The translations under genes and the position numbers were made by a program. The notes beneath the pieces were generated by a model that was not told where the DNA came from, searched no databases, and saw only the letters and a program-made list of their open reading frames with translations. A DNA stretch of 64,000 nt from positions 2,356,001 to 2,420,000 of the forward strand of contig NZ_JBDFMO010000001.1 in assembly GCF_047238305.1 (NCBI RefSeq). Reading direction: 5' to 3'. The DNA comes from Ferdinandcohnia sp047238305 (GTDB lineage: Bacteria > Bacillota > Bacilli > Bacillales > Bacillaceae_L). Positions 8,755 through 16,782 of the stretch are shown piece by piece; the stretch's first letter is position 1; each line of letters begins with the position of its first letter.

Positions 8755-9498
8755 TTGGGACAATTAATCAAACTGCAAGATTATATTTCACGTTATGAGG
8801 TTGATATGTTTCGGTATCCTGGACAGTTTATCCGCCTGAAAAAGCAACAATGGGGTAAGACGAAAGATAATGGTACAGATGCCCTCGATGAACGCAAACA
8901 ACAATTTCTAGACCACATTTTTGAATTTCAGTTGAAGTGGGCAAGTTCTACAGTTCGAGAAAAATCATATATCGACAGAGAATTTTACCATGATCCGAAT
9001 TTAAAATATTTTCTTCAACGGTTTCCAGACACCAACCTGGTCTTATACAAACCTATATTTAAATTGAAAAATGCACCTGTTGAAGTGGATATTATCATCA
9101 TAAGCCCCACCACAACCTGGTTGATTACCATTCTAGAAGGTGAAGAAAACAGTGTGTTTTTAGGTTCAAATGAACGGTTCTGGACAGAAAAAAGGGGTCG
9201 TCATGATAAAAAAGTGTTATCACCGATGATTGAACTCGATCGTATGGATGGGATTGTCCGCACGATTTATTCTTTATATGGGATTGAATTACCGATTCGA
9301 AAAGTGATCTTGAATCGAACAGGTTACTTTGATTTTCCGCTTGTTCCTTATGACATAGAATTAGTGGAAAAAAGAAATTATGAAGAGTGGTTTACCTCTT
9401 TAAGAAAAATGAGTTCTCCATTAAAACATATGCAATTAAAAGCAGGCAACGCTTTACTACAATACTGTCAGACAGTTTGTGTTCGTAGAATGGATTAG
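8755..9498 (+). CDS. ytlQ: YtlQ-like protein, probably a degenerate NERD domain
   Basis: A 247-residue cytosolic protein with TTG start; GAGGTG lies 8 nt upstream. No signal or membrane segment. The central part EVDIIIISPTTTWLITILEG parallels EIDILLMSPTFILIIDAKNY of the NERD protein encoded at 6036, including E-x-D and the following hydrophobic strand, but the catalytic Asp-x-Lys is replaced by Leu-Glu-Gly. It therefore looks like a NERD fold that has lost nuclease residues; this is my inference. Position matches B. subtilis ytlQ, whose function is unknown. Confidence 0.75.
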   Translation: MGQLIKLQDYISRYEVDMFRYPGQFIRLKKQQWGKTKDNGTDALDERKQQFLDHIFEFQLKWASSTVREKSYIDREFYHDPNLKYFLQRFPDTNLVLYKPIFKLKNAPVEVDIIIISPTTTWLITILEGEENSVFLGSNERFWTEKRGRHDKKVLSPMIELDRMDGIVRTIYSLYGIELPIRKVILNRTGYFDFPLVPYDIELVEKRNYEEWFTSLRKMSSPLKHMQLKAGNALLQYCQTVCVRRMD

Positions 9499-9525
9499 GG
9501 TGCACGAGATTGCACCTTCTTTATT
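9497..9525 (+). terminator. Terminator of ytlQ
   Basis: GGTGCA-CGAGAT-TGCACC hairpin, starting within the ytlQ stop codon and followed by TTCTTTATTTTT. Confidence 0.75.
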
Positions 9526-9594
9526 TTTGTTGTCATCTTATCAAAATTTGAATACTATTAAAGCATAAATGTCGAATTTGCTAGAGGATAAACT

Positions 9595-10530
9595 ATGAAA
9601 CTATTCATTTTTATTGTGAATCAAAAGGCGGGAAATGGAAAGGGATTAAGAGTTTGGAATAAGCTTAAGCAAGAACTAGAAAAGAAAAAAATCGATTACC
9701 GATCTTTCTTTACAAAATACCCAAATCATGCAGCGGAATTAGCACGACAAATAGGTTCTATGTTTGAAGATAAGGTCGAGGCCGTGGTTGCGGTTGGTGG
9801 GGATGGAACAATTAATGAGGTTGTAAATGGGATGGTGTATTACCCTGAGATAAAAGTGGGCTATATCCCCGCAGGGTCCGGAAATGATTTTTCAAGAGGA
9901 TTTAATGTTCCAAGGTCCCCACTAGACGCACTAACCTTCATCGTTCGGAACAAGGCAAGTAAGGGAAAAAGGTTTGACATCGGAAAATGTAAGGTCCGAG
10001 GTAAATCGAACAGCTCTTATTTTGTAAGTAGCTTAGGTACAGGCTTTGATGCAGCAGTTTCAAAACTAACAAATGAATCGAAAATGAAAAAGTATTTAAA
10101 TAAAATACATATGGGGTCTTTAGCCTATGTTGGCGCCCTAATACGACTTCTTTTTACCTATCGCCTAACAAATGTTTCGTTACACATCGATGGAAAAGAC
10201 TATCAGTATGAGAATGTATGGTTTGTAACGGTATCGAATCAACCCTTTTATGGAGGGGGTATGAAAATTGCTCCCAAGGCTAATACAATGGATGGTCTCT
10301 TTGATATAACAGTGGTGCATAATCTTTCAAGAATAAAGCTTTTATTTGTCTTTGTAACGGTGTTCTTTGGCGCTCATACAAAGTTTAAAGAAATTGCTCA
10401 ACATAAAGGAGCAAACATTAAGGTTGAATCAGATGAGAAAATACTAGTACATGCAGATGGTGAATTAATTGGACAAACTCCTATTCAGGTGGAAGTCCAA
10501 CATAGAAAACTTCCCTTTATGGTAAAATAA
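9595..10530 (+). CDS. ytlR: Diacylglycerol/lipid kinase family protein YtlR
   Basis: A 311-residue member of the DagK/LCB5 lipid-kinase family. NQKAGNGKG near the N-terminus and AVGGDGTINEVVNGM (about residues 64-78) form the nucleotide-binding site; PAGSGNDFSRG is the third conserved block. B. subtilis YtlR is the positional counterpart and its substrate is not settled; DgkB is the paralogue that phosphorylates diacylglycerol. No membrane segment is evident, so peripheral membrane association is likely. There is no strong Shine-Dalgarno sequence; AGAGGA at 9582-9587 is the best. Confidence 0.87.
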   Translation: MKLFIFIVNQKAGNGKGLRVWNKLKQELEKKKIDYRSFFTKYPNHAAELARQIGSMFEDKVEAVVAVGGDGTINEVVNGMVYYPEIKVGYIPAGSGNDFSRGFNVPRSPLDALTFIVRNKASKGKRFDIGKCKVRGKSNSSYFVSSLGTGFDAAVSKLTNESKMKKYLNKIHMGSLAYVGALIRLLFTYRLTNVSLHIDGKDYQYENVWFVTVSNQPFYGGGMKIAPKANTMDGLFDITVVHNLSRIKLLFVFVTVFFGAHTKFKEIAQHKGANIKVESDEKILVHADGELIGQTPIQVEVQHRKLPFMVK

Positions 10531-10595
10531 GCCTAATTGGTATCATTTACTAGTGTTATTTTTCCTATTATTTATAACCGAAATGTTACTTTTTC

Positions 10596-10625
10596 TTGAC
10601 TTTAATTGTAATTGAACGCTAAAAT
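10596..10625 (+). promoter_or_regulatory. Sigma-A-type promoter upstream of ytmP
   Basis: TTGACT at 10596-10601, an 18-bp spacer and TAAAAT at 10620-10625. Transcription should begin near 10632, immediately before the hairpin at 10633. Confidence 0.65.
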
Positions 10626-10632
10626 TTAGTAA

Positions 10633-10677
10633 GATAGCTATTGTTATATAGATCGTCAATAGCTGTCATTTTTTTTT
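10633..10677 (+). terminator. Terminator-like hairpin inside the ytmP leader
   Basis: GATAGCTATTG (10633-10643) pairs over 11 bp (one G-U) with CAATAGCTGTC (10657-10667), followed by nine T residues at 10669-10677. It lies between the predicted ytmP promoter and the ytmP start codon, so it is either an attenuator, the end of a very short RNA, or a remote ytlR terminator. Confidence 0.7.
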
Positions 10678-10697
10678 AAGATTTTTTAGGAAATGTT

Positions 10698-11495
10698 GTG
10701 TTGAAATTGGAGATAAACTGGCTTACATACGTATTAGGCAACGAGTGGGAATTCTCCCCAGCGGGTGGTTCAACGGGAGACGCGTATTTTGCCCAATTGA
10801 ATGATAAAAAAATATTTCTAAAAAGAAATTCGTCCCCATTTCTGGCCGTTCTTTCAGCAGAGGGAATTGTTCCAAAGCTGATCTGGACGAAACGTCTGGA
10901 AAATGGCGATGTTGTGACTGCACAACAATGGCTTAGTGGGAGAGAACTAAAACCAGTCGATATGTATGGTGAAAATGTAGCAGGTTTGCTCAAAAAAATT
11001 CACCAGTCGAATGAGCTTTTAGATATGCTAAGACGTATAGGGAAGAAGCCTATAGAAGCAAAGGATGTCTTGCAAGATGTTGTACGCAAATTACATCCTG
11101 ATTTACGAAAAATGAATATTGTGAACAAAGCCATCGAGTTCTTAGAGAAAGAACAAGATAATGTTAAGACAGACCATATCGTCGTTTGCCATTCAGATGT
11201 CAATCATAATAATTGGTTATTATCGGACGATGATGAGCTTTACTTAATTGATTGGGATGGAGCAATGATTGCGGATCCAGCCGTTGATATTGGTATGCTT
11301 TTACATTGGTATATAAAAAAAGAAGACTGGCCAAAATGGATCAGTCTTTACGGAATGGAATTAACGGATCATTTACTTCTCCGTATGAAATGGTATGTGG
11401 TTGCACAATCCCTACATCTCTTAGGCTGGTATCAGTTGAAAAATAAGGAAAAAGAAGTTCTTCATTGGCTGCAATATTTAGAGAAGCTGTTATGA
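10698..11495 (+). CDS. ytmP: APH-fold phosphotransferase YtmP
   Basis: A 265-residue kinase-like protein of the aminoglycoside phosphotransferase/choline kinase fold. CHSDVNHNNWL (about residue 170) is the catalytic Brenner motif and LIDWDGAMIADPAVDIG carries the metal-binding Asp. Residues 20-60 hold the nucleotide-binding lobe, where FLKRNSSPF supplies the Lys. Despite the fold, drug resistance is not implied; a small-molecule (thiamine-like) substrate is more plausible. GTG 10698 follows AGGAAATGTT; TTG 10701 is possible. It converges on and overlaps ytzH by 6 bp. Confidence 0.8.
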   Translation: MLKLEINWLTYVLGNEWEFSPAGGSTGDAYFAQLNDKKIFLKRNSSPFLAVLSAEGIVPKLIWTKRLENGDVVTAQQWLSGRELKPVDMYGENVAGLLKKIHQSNELLDMLRRIGKKPIEAKDVLQDVVRKLHPDLRKMNIVNKAIEFLEKEQDNVKTDHIVVCHSDVNHNNWLLSDDDELYLIDWDGAMIADPAVDIGMLLHWYIKKEDWPKWISLYGMELTDHLLLRMKWYVVAQSLHLLGWYQLKNKEKEVLHWLQYLEKLL

Positions 11496-11768
11496 GTATT
11501 GGTCAATATCAGATATCCACTGGCTGATTTCGTTTTGATGCGATTCGATATGGTTATCAAGATGTTGGGTATATTGTCCCTGTTGACTATAAGAATAGAC
11601 ATCGGTTAATACCTGTTTAATGCTCTGGTCAATATTCGGATTGGCAATTAAAGATTGAATTAATCTGCCTAATTGCTCACATTCAGCAACTGTACCACAG
11701 CAATCCATTTGGTGATTTGATAGGATATCCTTTAAAATATCCATTTGATGTGTATGATTTAGAGGCAT
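11490..11768 (-). CDS. ytzH: YtzH-like protein
   Basis: A 92-residue soluble helical protein matching YtzH of Bacillus: MPLNHTHQMDILKDIL, DCCGTVAECEQL and a C-terminal SQWISDID. Function unknown; no catalytic motif is visible, and the Cys-Cys pair is a family feature. ATG 11768 is preferred over the upstream GTG because AAGGAAG lies 8 nt before it. Its 3' end overlaps that of ytmP by 6 bp with no terminator between them, so the two transcripts are mutually antisense. Confidence 0.82.
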   Translation of the reverse strand: MPLNHTHQMDILKDILSNHQMDCCGTVAECEQLGRLIQSLIANPNIDQSIKQVLTDVYSYSQQGQYTQHLDNHIESHQNEISQWISDIDQYS

Positions 11769-11837
11769 TAATAACACTTCCTTTTTGATGTTGTCTATAT
11801 ACTACATTTCCATGAAATGACCTTTTTTATACGATGT

Positions 11838-11873
11838 AAACTCAAACTCACAATGGATGGGTTTGAGTTTTTT
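11838..11873 (+). terminator. Terminator between ytzH and trmB
   Basis: AAACTCAAAC (11838-11847) pairs with GTTTGAGTTT (11861-11870), followed by TTT. On the plus strand it would end ytmP read-through after crossing ytzH and insulate trmB. Confidence 0.7.
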
Positions 11874-11902
11874 AACGACAAAGTAAGCTTGCACGAATGC
11901 TT

Positions 11903-11932
11903 TGGACATGTTATTCTTTTGAGCGATACAAT
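11903..11932 (+). promoter_or_regulatory. Sigma-A-type promoter of trmB
   Basis: TGGACA at 11903-11908, 18-bp spacer, TACAAT at 11927-11932, ending 17 bp before the start codon. Confidence 0.55.
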
Positions 11933-11949
11933 TTAAATGAGGTGGCAAT

Positions 11950-12594
11950 ATGCGTTTACGCAATAAACCGTGGGCAAAGGAAAAATTAGCTTCATACCCA
12001 CAGTACGTAATCGATAATCCAGTTGAACATAAAGGAAACTGGAATCAAATTTTTGGAAATGATAATCCAATTCATATAGAAGTAGGTACTGGAAAAGGTA
12101 GATTTGTAACAGAAATGGCAAAAGCTCATCCTGATATCAACTATATTGGGATTGAATTATATGAAAGTGTGATCGTTTCTGCATTAGATCATGTAATTGA
12201 AGCAGAAATTCCGAATATCAAATTGTTAAATCAAAATGCAGCAAATCTTAGGGAGTTTTTTGAAAAAGGTGAAGTTGATAGAGTTTATCTTAACTTTAGT
12301 GACCCTTGGCCAAAGGTGCGTCATGAAAAACGTCGCCTAACCTACAAAACATTTTTAAAGATGTATGAGGATATTCTAGTTGATGATGGAGAAATCCATT
12401 TTAAAACAGATAATCGAGGGTTATTTGAATACTCGCTAAGAAGTTTTTCAGAATATGGTCTCCTTTTGACATTTGTAAGTCTTGACCTGCATAAATCTGA
12501 TTTTGAAGGAAATATCATGACGGAGTATGAAGAAAAGTTTTCCGAAATGGGGCATCCTATTTATCGTTCCGAAGTTCGATATCAGAATAAATAA
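11950..12594 (+). CDS. trmB: tRNA (guanine-N7-)-methyltransferase
   Basis: A 214-residue SAM-dependent methyltransferase that makes m7G46 in tRNA. HIEVGTGKGRFVTEMA (about residue 40) is the SAM-binding motif I, and NFSDPWPKVRHEKRRLTY is the invariant TrmB block with the catalytic Asp. HFKTDNRGLFEYS completes the family signature. Length equals that of B. subtilis TrmB (YtmQ). GAGGTGG gives the ribosome site. Single-gene transcription unit with its own promoter and terminator. Confidence 0.96.
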   Translation: MRLRNKPWAKEKLASYPQYVIDNPVEHKGNWNQIFGNDNPIHIEVGTGKGRFVTEMAKAHPDINYIGIELYESVIVSALDHVIEAEIPNIKLLNQNAANLREFFEKGEVDRVYLNFSDPWPKVRHEKRRLTYKTFLKMYEDILVDDGEIHFKTDNRGLFEYSLRSFSEYGLLLTFVSLDLHKSDFEGNIMTEYEEKFSEMGHPIYRSEVRYQNK

Positions 12595-12605
12595 CCATAA
12601 CGTAT

Positions 12606-12636
12606 CCCATGAACCATCCGGTTTATGGGTTTTTTA
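12606..12636 (+). terminator. Terminator of trmB
   Basis: CCCATGAACC-ATCC-GGTTTATGGG stem (10 bp, one G-U) followed by T7. Confidence 0.88.
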
Positions 12637-12696
12637 TTTTATAAAATTCTTAATAATGATAAAATGAAGGCATCATAACTAGAGGGGTGAGGAAGA

Positions 12697-13542
12697 ATGG
12701 AGCAGCTAATAATTGGTGATATTACACTTACTTGGCTTAATGGGGGAGTAACAAATTTAGATGGTGGGGCTATGTTTGGTGTTGTCCCTAAGCCACTATG
12801 GTCAAAAAAATATCCACATAATGAAAGAAATCAAATTGAGCTTCGAACGGATCCAATTCTTGTCAAAGCTGGCGCAAAAAATATTTTAATTGAATCTGGG
12901 ATTGGTAATGGGAAGCTAAATGATAAACAAAAACGGAATTTTGGAGTTCTTGAGGAATCCTCAATTGATCAATCATTGGCAGAGCTTGGGCTATCAACAA
13001 GCGATATTGATCTTGTCCTAATGACTCATCTTCACTTTGACCATGCATGTGGTCTTACAAAATGGGATAATGGTAAATTGGTTCCAACATTTGATAGCGC
13101 TGTCATTTATGCTTCTGATGTAGAATGGGAAGAAATGCGAAATCCAAATATCCGTTCAAAATCGACGTACTGGAAGGAAAATTGGGAAGCAATTCAACAT
13201 CAAGTGAAGACTTTCTCAAGGCAGCTTGAGGTTGCTCACGGAATTACAATGGTACATACTGGTGGGCATAGTGATGGTCATTCCATCATCTTATTTGAAA
13301 GCCAAGAGGAAATGGCAATTCATATGGCTGATATTATGCCAACCCATGCACATCAAAATGTGTTATGGGTCTTGGCATATGATGATTACCCAATGAAATC
13401 CATTGAGCAAAAACAAAAATGGATGGAAAAAGGTCTTGAAAAAGAAGCTTGGTATGTTTTTTACCACGATGCTTATTATCGAGCCATCAAGTGGAATCAA
13501 TCAGGAGAAATAATTGATTCTTTGAAAAGAGATCGAAAATAA
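12697..13542 (+). CDS. ytnP: Metallo-beta-lactamase-fold lactonase YtnP
   Basis: A 281-residue metallohydrolase. MTHLHFDHACG (about residue 108) is the H-x-H-x-D-H zinc motif; HTGGHSDGHS gives the next His ligand, followed by HMADIMPTHAH. B. subtilis YtnP is a lactone hydrolase reported to quench quorum signals, so an extracellular-signal or lactone-degrading role is plausible, though no signal peptide is visible. GAGGGGTGAGG precedes ATG. Separate transcription unit, convergent with ytzB. Confidence 0.88.
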   Translation: MEQLIIGDITLTWLNGGVTNLDGGAMFGVVPKPLWSKKYPHNERNQIELRTDPILVKAGAKNILIESGIGNGKLNDKQKRNFGVLEESSIDQSLAELGLSTSDIDLVLMTHLHFDHACGLTKWDNGKLVPTFDSAVIYASDVEWEEMRNPNIRSKSTYWKENWEAIQHQVKTFSRQLEVAHGITMVHTGGHSDGHSIILFESQEEMAIHMADIMPTHAHQNVLWVLAYDDYPMKSIEQKQKWMEKGLEKEAWYVFYHDAYYRAIKWNQSGEIIDSLKRDRK

Positions 13543-13548
13543 TAAAAA

Positions 13549-13579
13549 AGCTTATAAGGTCTTCTTATAAGCTCATCTA
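13549..13579. terminator. Convergent terminator ytnP/ytzB
   Basis: AGCTTATAAG and CTTATAAGCT pair with a 5-nt loop. The minus-strand read has a T6 tail, so it is strongest for ytzB. Confidence 0.75.
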
Positions 13580-13581
13580 TT

Positions 13582-13890
13582 TTATAAAGGGTTCACCTCT
13601 AAAATAGAACCTGTTTTTGCATCTATAACGAATTCAAATTGGTGGCTTTCTTGATTTAGCTTACGGGAAATGCCACCTTTATACACTTGATACTGAATTC
13701 CTGACTTTGAGTACTCTTCTGGATTCATTTGAATCCAGGAACCATCAATAGGACCATTTTTTTTGAAAGCTTCTTTTGCTATTTTTAATGCTTTGTCACC
13801 TGGAATCAAGGAGTCACTTAGTGCTTCTTTTAGTAGAAGAGCACTTGCAAAACCGACACCAAAGCCAAGTAGAAATTTATTCCAGCCCAT
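13582..13890 (-). CDS. ytzB: PepSY-domain protein YtzB
   Basis: A 102-residue protein. A short N-terminal hydrophobic stretch (residues about 5-20, FLLGFGVGFASALLL) probably anchors it, and residues 30-102 form a single PepSY domain ending in FEFVIDAKTGSILEVNP, the family's beta-hairpin. PepSY domains are thought to bind or inhibit peptidases or to sit at the cell surface. AGGAGG lies 6 nt before ATG. It is divergently oriented to the aminopeptidase gene ytoP. Function unknown. Confidence 0.85.
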   Translation of the reverse strand: MGWNKFLLGFGVGFASALLLKEALSDSLIPGDKALKIAKEAFKKNGPIDGSWIQMNPEEYSKSGIQYQVYKGGISRKLNQESHQFEFVIDAKTGSILEVNPL

Positions 13891-14052
13891 TTTATCCCTC
13901 CTAAGCGAACTTAATTCTTACCATAAGTATACCGAGATTTTATAAAAATCGCTATGTTCCCTATGGTAACAAAAAAACAATTTCGATATACTAAATATTG
14001 TACATAAATAGAATCAATCATAACAACGTTTTTACCCGGAAGGAGAATAACA

Positions 14053-15126
14053 GTGAAACAGGATACACTAGAGCTATTTAAAACGTTAACAGAGCTTCCC
14101 GGAGCTTCAGGAAATGAACACCAGGTAAGAAAGTTTATGCGCACTCAGTTAGAAAAATACTCAGATGAGGTTGTACAAGATGGATTAGGTAGTATTTTTG
14201 GAGTACGTCACAGTAAAGCTAATGGTCCAACAGTCATGGTTGCAGGCCACATGGACGAAGTTGGATTCATGATCACTTCCATTACCGAAAATGGAATGCT
14301 ACGTTTCCAAACACTTGGTGGCTGGTGGAGCCAAGTGCTTTTAGCACAAAGAGTCCAAATAATAACAGATAATGGTCCAGTTATTGGGGTGATTGGGTCA
14401 ATCCCGCCACATCTTTTAGAAGAGAGCCAACGTAATAAACCAATGGATATTAAGAATATGCTAATTGATATTGGTGCTGACGATCGTGAGGACGCGATTC
14501 GTATTGGAATTAAGCCTGGTCAGCAAGTTGTACCGATTTGTCCATTTACACCAATGGCAAATGAAAAGAAGATTTTAGCTAAAGCATGGGATAACCGCTA
14601 TGGCTGTGGACTTTCTATTGAGTTATTGAAGGAGCTACAAGGCGTAGAACTTCCAAATACTCTTTACTCTGGAGCAACTGTTCAAGAAGAGGTTGGTTTA
14701 AGAGGAGCGCGAACTTCTGCAACTATGATAAAACCTGATATTTTCTTTGCACTAGATGCTAGCCCAGCTAATGATATGTCAGGAGATAAAAATGCCTTTG
14801 GTAAACTTGGACACGGTGCTTTACTTCGTATTTTTGATCGTTCCATGATTACGCACCGTGGTATGCGTGAATTTGTTCTGGATACTGCTGAATCAAATAA
14901 CATTAAGTATCAGTACTTTGTTTCTCAAGGTGGAACAGATGCTGGCCAAGTTCATCTTGCAAATGAAGGTGTGCCATCAGCCGTTATTGGTATTTGTTCA
15001 CGTTATATTCATACACATGCTTCTATTATCCATGTTGATGATTATGCAGCTGCAAAAGAATTACTAGTTAATCTAGTAAAGTCATCAGACCGCACAACAG
15101 TTGATTCCATTCGTCAAAATGGGTAA
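14053..15126 (+). CDS. ytoP: M42-family glutamyl aminopeptidase YtoP
   Basis: A 357-residue cobalt/zinc aminopeptidase of family M42 (PepA/FrvX type). Metal ligands are in GHMDEVGFMI (about residue 66), KAWDNRYGCG (Asp bridging both metals), VQEEVGLRGAR (catalytic Glu pair) and the C-terminal SRYIHTHASI. The enzymes form large tetrahedral assemblies and trim peptides in the cytosol. GTG start 14053 has AAGGAGAA 6-8 nt upstream. A terminator follows, then a DUF84 gene. Confidence 0.93.
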   Translation: MKQDTLELFKTLTELPGASGNEHQVRKFMRTQLEKYSDEVVQDGLGSIFGVRHSKANGPTVMVAGHMDEVGFMITSITENGMLRFQTLGGWWSQVLLAQRVQIITDNGPVIGVIGSIPPHLLEESQRNKPMDIKNMLIDIGADDREDAIRIGIKPGQQVVPICPFTPMANEKKILAKAWDNRYGCGLSIELLKELQGVELPNTLYSGATVQEEVGLRGARTSATMIKPDIFFALDASPANDMSGDKNAFGKLGHGALLRIFDRSMITHRGMREFVLDTAESNNIKYQYFVSQGGTDAGQVHLANEGVPSAVIGICSRYIHTHASIIHVDDYAAAKELLVNLVKSSDRTTVDSIRQNG

Positions 15127-15138
15127 TAATATGTAAAC

Positions 15139-15167
15139 ATGCTCGGCATTTGCCGAGCATTCATTTT
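15139..15167 (+). terminator. Terminator of ytoP
   Basis: ATGCTCGGC-ATTT-GCCGAGCAT, a perfect 9-bp stem, followed by TCATTTT. Confidence 0.8.
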
Positions 15168-15187
15168 GAAAATGAGGTGTTTTTTTG

Positions 15188-15697
15188 ATGTTACAAGTTG
15201 CAATAGGTACGAAAAATCCTGCAAAAGTAGATGCAATTATAAATGGATTTGCGGGCATTGAAGCAAACTTCTTACCCATATCCGTATCCTCAGGGGTATC
15301 TGCCCAGCCATTTTCAGATGAAGAAACCATTCGGGGGGCAATAAATCGTGCTACATCTGCTCTAGAAAAAGAAGGGGCTGACCTTGGGATTGGTCTTGAG
15401 GGTGGTGTCGTTGAGTCTGAATTTGGGTTATTTTTATGTAATTGGGGTGCAATCGTTGACAAGAACAATGAACCGATCATTGCTGGTGGGGCAAGAATTC
15501 TTCTCCCAGATGAGATTGCAGAGAAATTAAAAAAAGGCATTGAGCTGGGAGATGTCATGGCGGAATTCACAAAGAAAAAAGACATTCGAAAGGCTGAAGG
15601 TGCGATCGGCATCTTCACAAACCATTATGTTAACCGAAAAGATATGTTTACCCATGTCGTCAAACTCCTAGTCGGTCAATTTACATACAGAAAATAG
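15188..15697 (+). CDS. DUF84 / inosine-xanthosine triphosphatase-like protein
   Basis: A 169-residue protein of the YjjX/DUF84 family. VAIGTKNPAKVDAI at the N-terminus, ISVSSGVSAQPFSDEET and DLGIGLEGGVVE are the conserved blocks; the family hydrolyses non-canonical purine nucleoside triphosphates (ITP, XTP). A house-cleaning role is inferred from the family. The in-frame TTG at 15185 is skipped in favour of ATG 15188, 8 nt after GAGGTG. Confidence 0.82.
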   Translation: MLQVAIGTKNPAKVDAIINGFAGIEANFLPISVSSGVSAQPFSDEETIRGAINRATSALEKEGADLGIGLEGGVVESEFGLFLCNWGAIVDKNNEPIIAGGARILLPDEIAEKLKKGIELGDVMAEFTKKKDIRKAEGAIGIFTNHYVNRKDMFTHVVKLLVGQFTYRK

Positions 15698-15841
15698 AAC
15701 TAAAAGTACATCCGATAAAAATGGTACTTATTACATATTGATTAAAATTATAAGATTAGTCTTGCAACCTAGAAAATAATAGGTTTATTATAGAAAATAG
15801 AGAAATAGAGGTAAGTCTACCTGTTTAAGGGGTGAGAGAAA

Positions 15842-16339
15842 TTGAAACGAGGAAAGGTCCTTTTTCTAACCTTATTATTAATAGTAGGACTTTTGGCAGG
15901 TTGTGCGTCAGTTGAAGATGAATCAAAGGAAACAATTTCAACTGTCGAAACGGCATTTAACGCCCAACCTGAAAAAACAAATAGTGAGAATGGGGATGTA
16001 TCCTTTTATCTACCTTCTACTATGAAAATAGAAGAGAAGGATGAAAATAACGTAATCCTTCAAAAAGGAAACCAAACCTTCATTTTATTTGTAAATCCAA
16101 ATGAAGATCGGACCAGCGATGCTCTGTATAAGGAAATTGACAAAGAAAAGTTTGTAGTTGATCAAATCTTTACAGACAAAGAACGATATGGATATGTAAA
16201 AGCATATGAAATCGAGGACAAGCTTTACCTTTTATCTGTTGGCATAGGCGGCGTAAAAATGACAACAGAAGTGAAGGTAAGCGAGATCTCGGAAAGTGCT
16301 TCAGAGATGATGAAAATTGTTTCATCCGTTCAGTATTAA
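15842..16339 (+). CDS. Putative lipoprotein
   Basis: A 165-residue secreted lipoprotein. Residues 1-21 form a signal peptide with a clear lipobox (LLAGC, acylated Cys near residue 21). The mature part is acidic and beta-rich, with no cysteine beyond the lipidated one and no motif I recognise. TTG start 15842 is preceded by GGGGTGAGAG. It sits between the DUF84 gene and ytpP as a single transcription unit. Function unknown. Confidence 0.8.
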   Translation: MKRGKVLFLTLLLIVGLLAGCASVEDESKETISTVETAFNAQPEKTNSENGDVSFYLPSTMKIEEKDENNVILQKGNQTFILFVNPNEDRTSDALYKEIDKEKFVVDQIFTDKERYGYVKAYEIEDKLYLLSVGIGGVKMTTEVKVSEISESASEMMKIVSSVQY

Positions 16340-16348
16340 ACGTAACTT

Positions 16349-16380
16349 AAAGCCCCACTACTTGGTAGGGGCTTTTATTT
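16349..16380 (+). terminator. Terminator after the lipoprotein gene
   Basis: AAAGCCC...CTAC-TTG-GTAG-GGGCTTT hairpin with a 2-nt bulge and a T-rich tail. Confidence 0.8.
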
Positions 16381-16437
16381 GTTTTTAGACAAAGAATATA
16401 TGATAATAAGTGCATATGGAATTTGGAGGTTATAAAC

Positions 16438-16752
16438 ATGAAGAAACTTGAAAATATAGATCAATATCAGGAGATAATCCAGAACGGAAAGAACATTTTA
16501 ATGTTTTCAGCAGATTGGTGTCCAGATTGCCGTTTTATCGACCCATTCTTACCTGAAATTGAAAGTTCATTCCCAGATTATACATTTTATTATGTAGATC
16601 GTGATGAGTTTATAGATTTATGTGCGACCCTAAATGTGTTTGGTATTCCTAGCTTTGTCGCGTATGAGAATGGGAAAGAAACGGGCCGATTTGTAAGTAA
16701 GGACCGTAAAACGAAGGAAGAAATTGAACAGTTCATTAATGAGCTCTCTTAA
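16438..16752 (+). CDS. ytpP: Thioredoxin-like protein YtpP
   Basis: A 104-residue thioredoxin-fold protein with active site C28-P-D-C31 in FSADWCPDCRF and the cis-Pro in FGIPSFVAY. CPDC instead of CGPC is typical of YtpP-type proteins and suggests a specialised thiol-disulfide role, perhaps with bacillithiol. The frame is open from TTG 16423, but GGAGGT at 16425-16430 lies just before ATG 16438, which is the start. It is followed by ytpQ after 30 bp. Confidence 0.88.
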   Translation: MKKLENIDQYQEIIQNGKNILMFSADWCPDCRFIDPFLPEIESSFPDYTFYYVDRDEFIDLCATLNVFGIPSFVAYENGKETGRFVSKDRKTKEEIEQFINELS

Positions 16753-16782
16753 AACAACTAAAAAAGAGAGGAGAATGATTCT

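Noticed and set aside
10698..11495. Aminoglycoside resistance gene
   Set aside because: Only the kinase fold is shared; position and sequence match the housekeeping gene ytmP.
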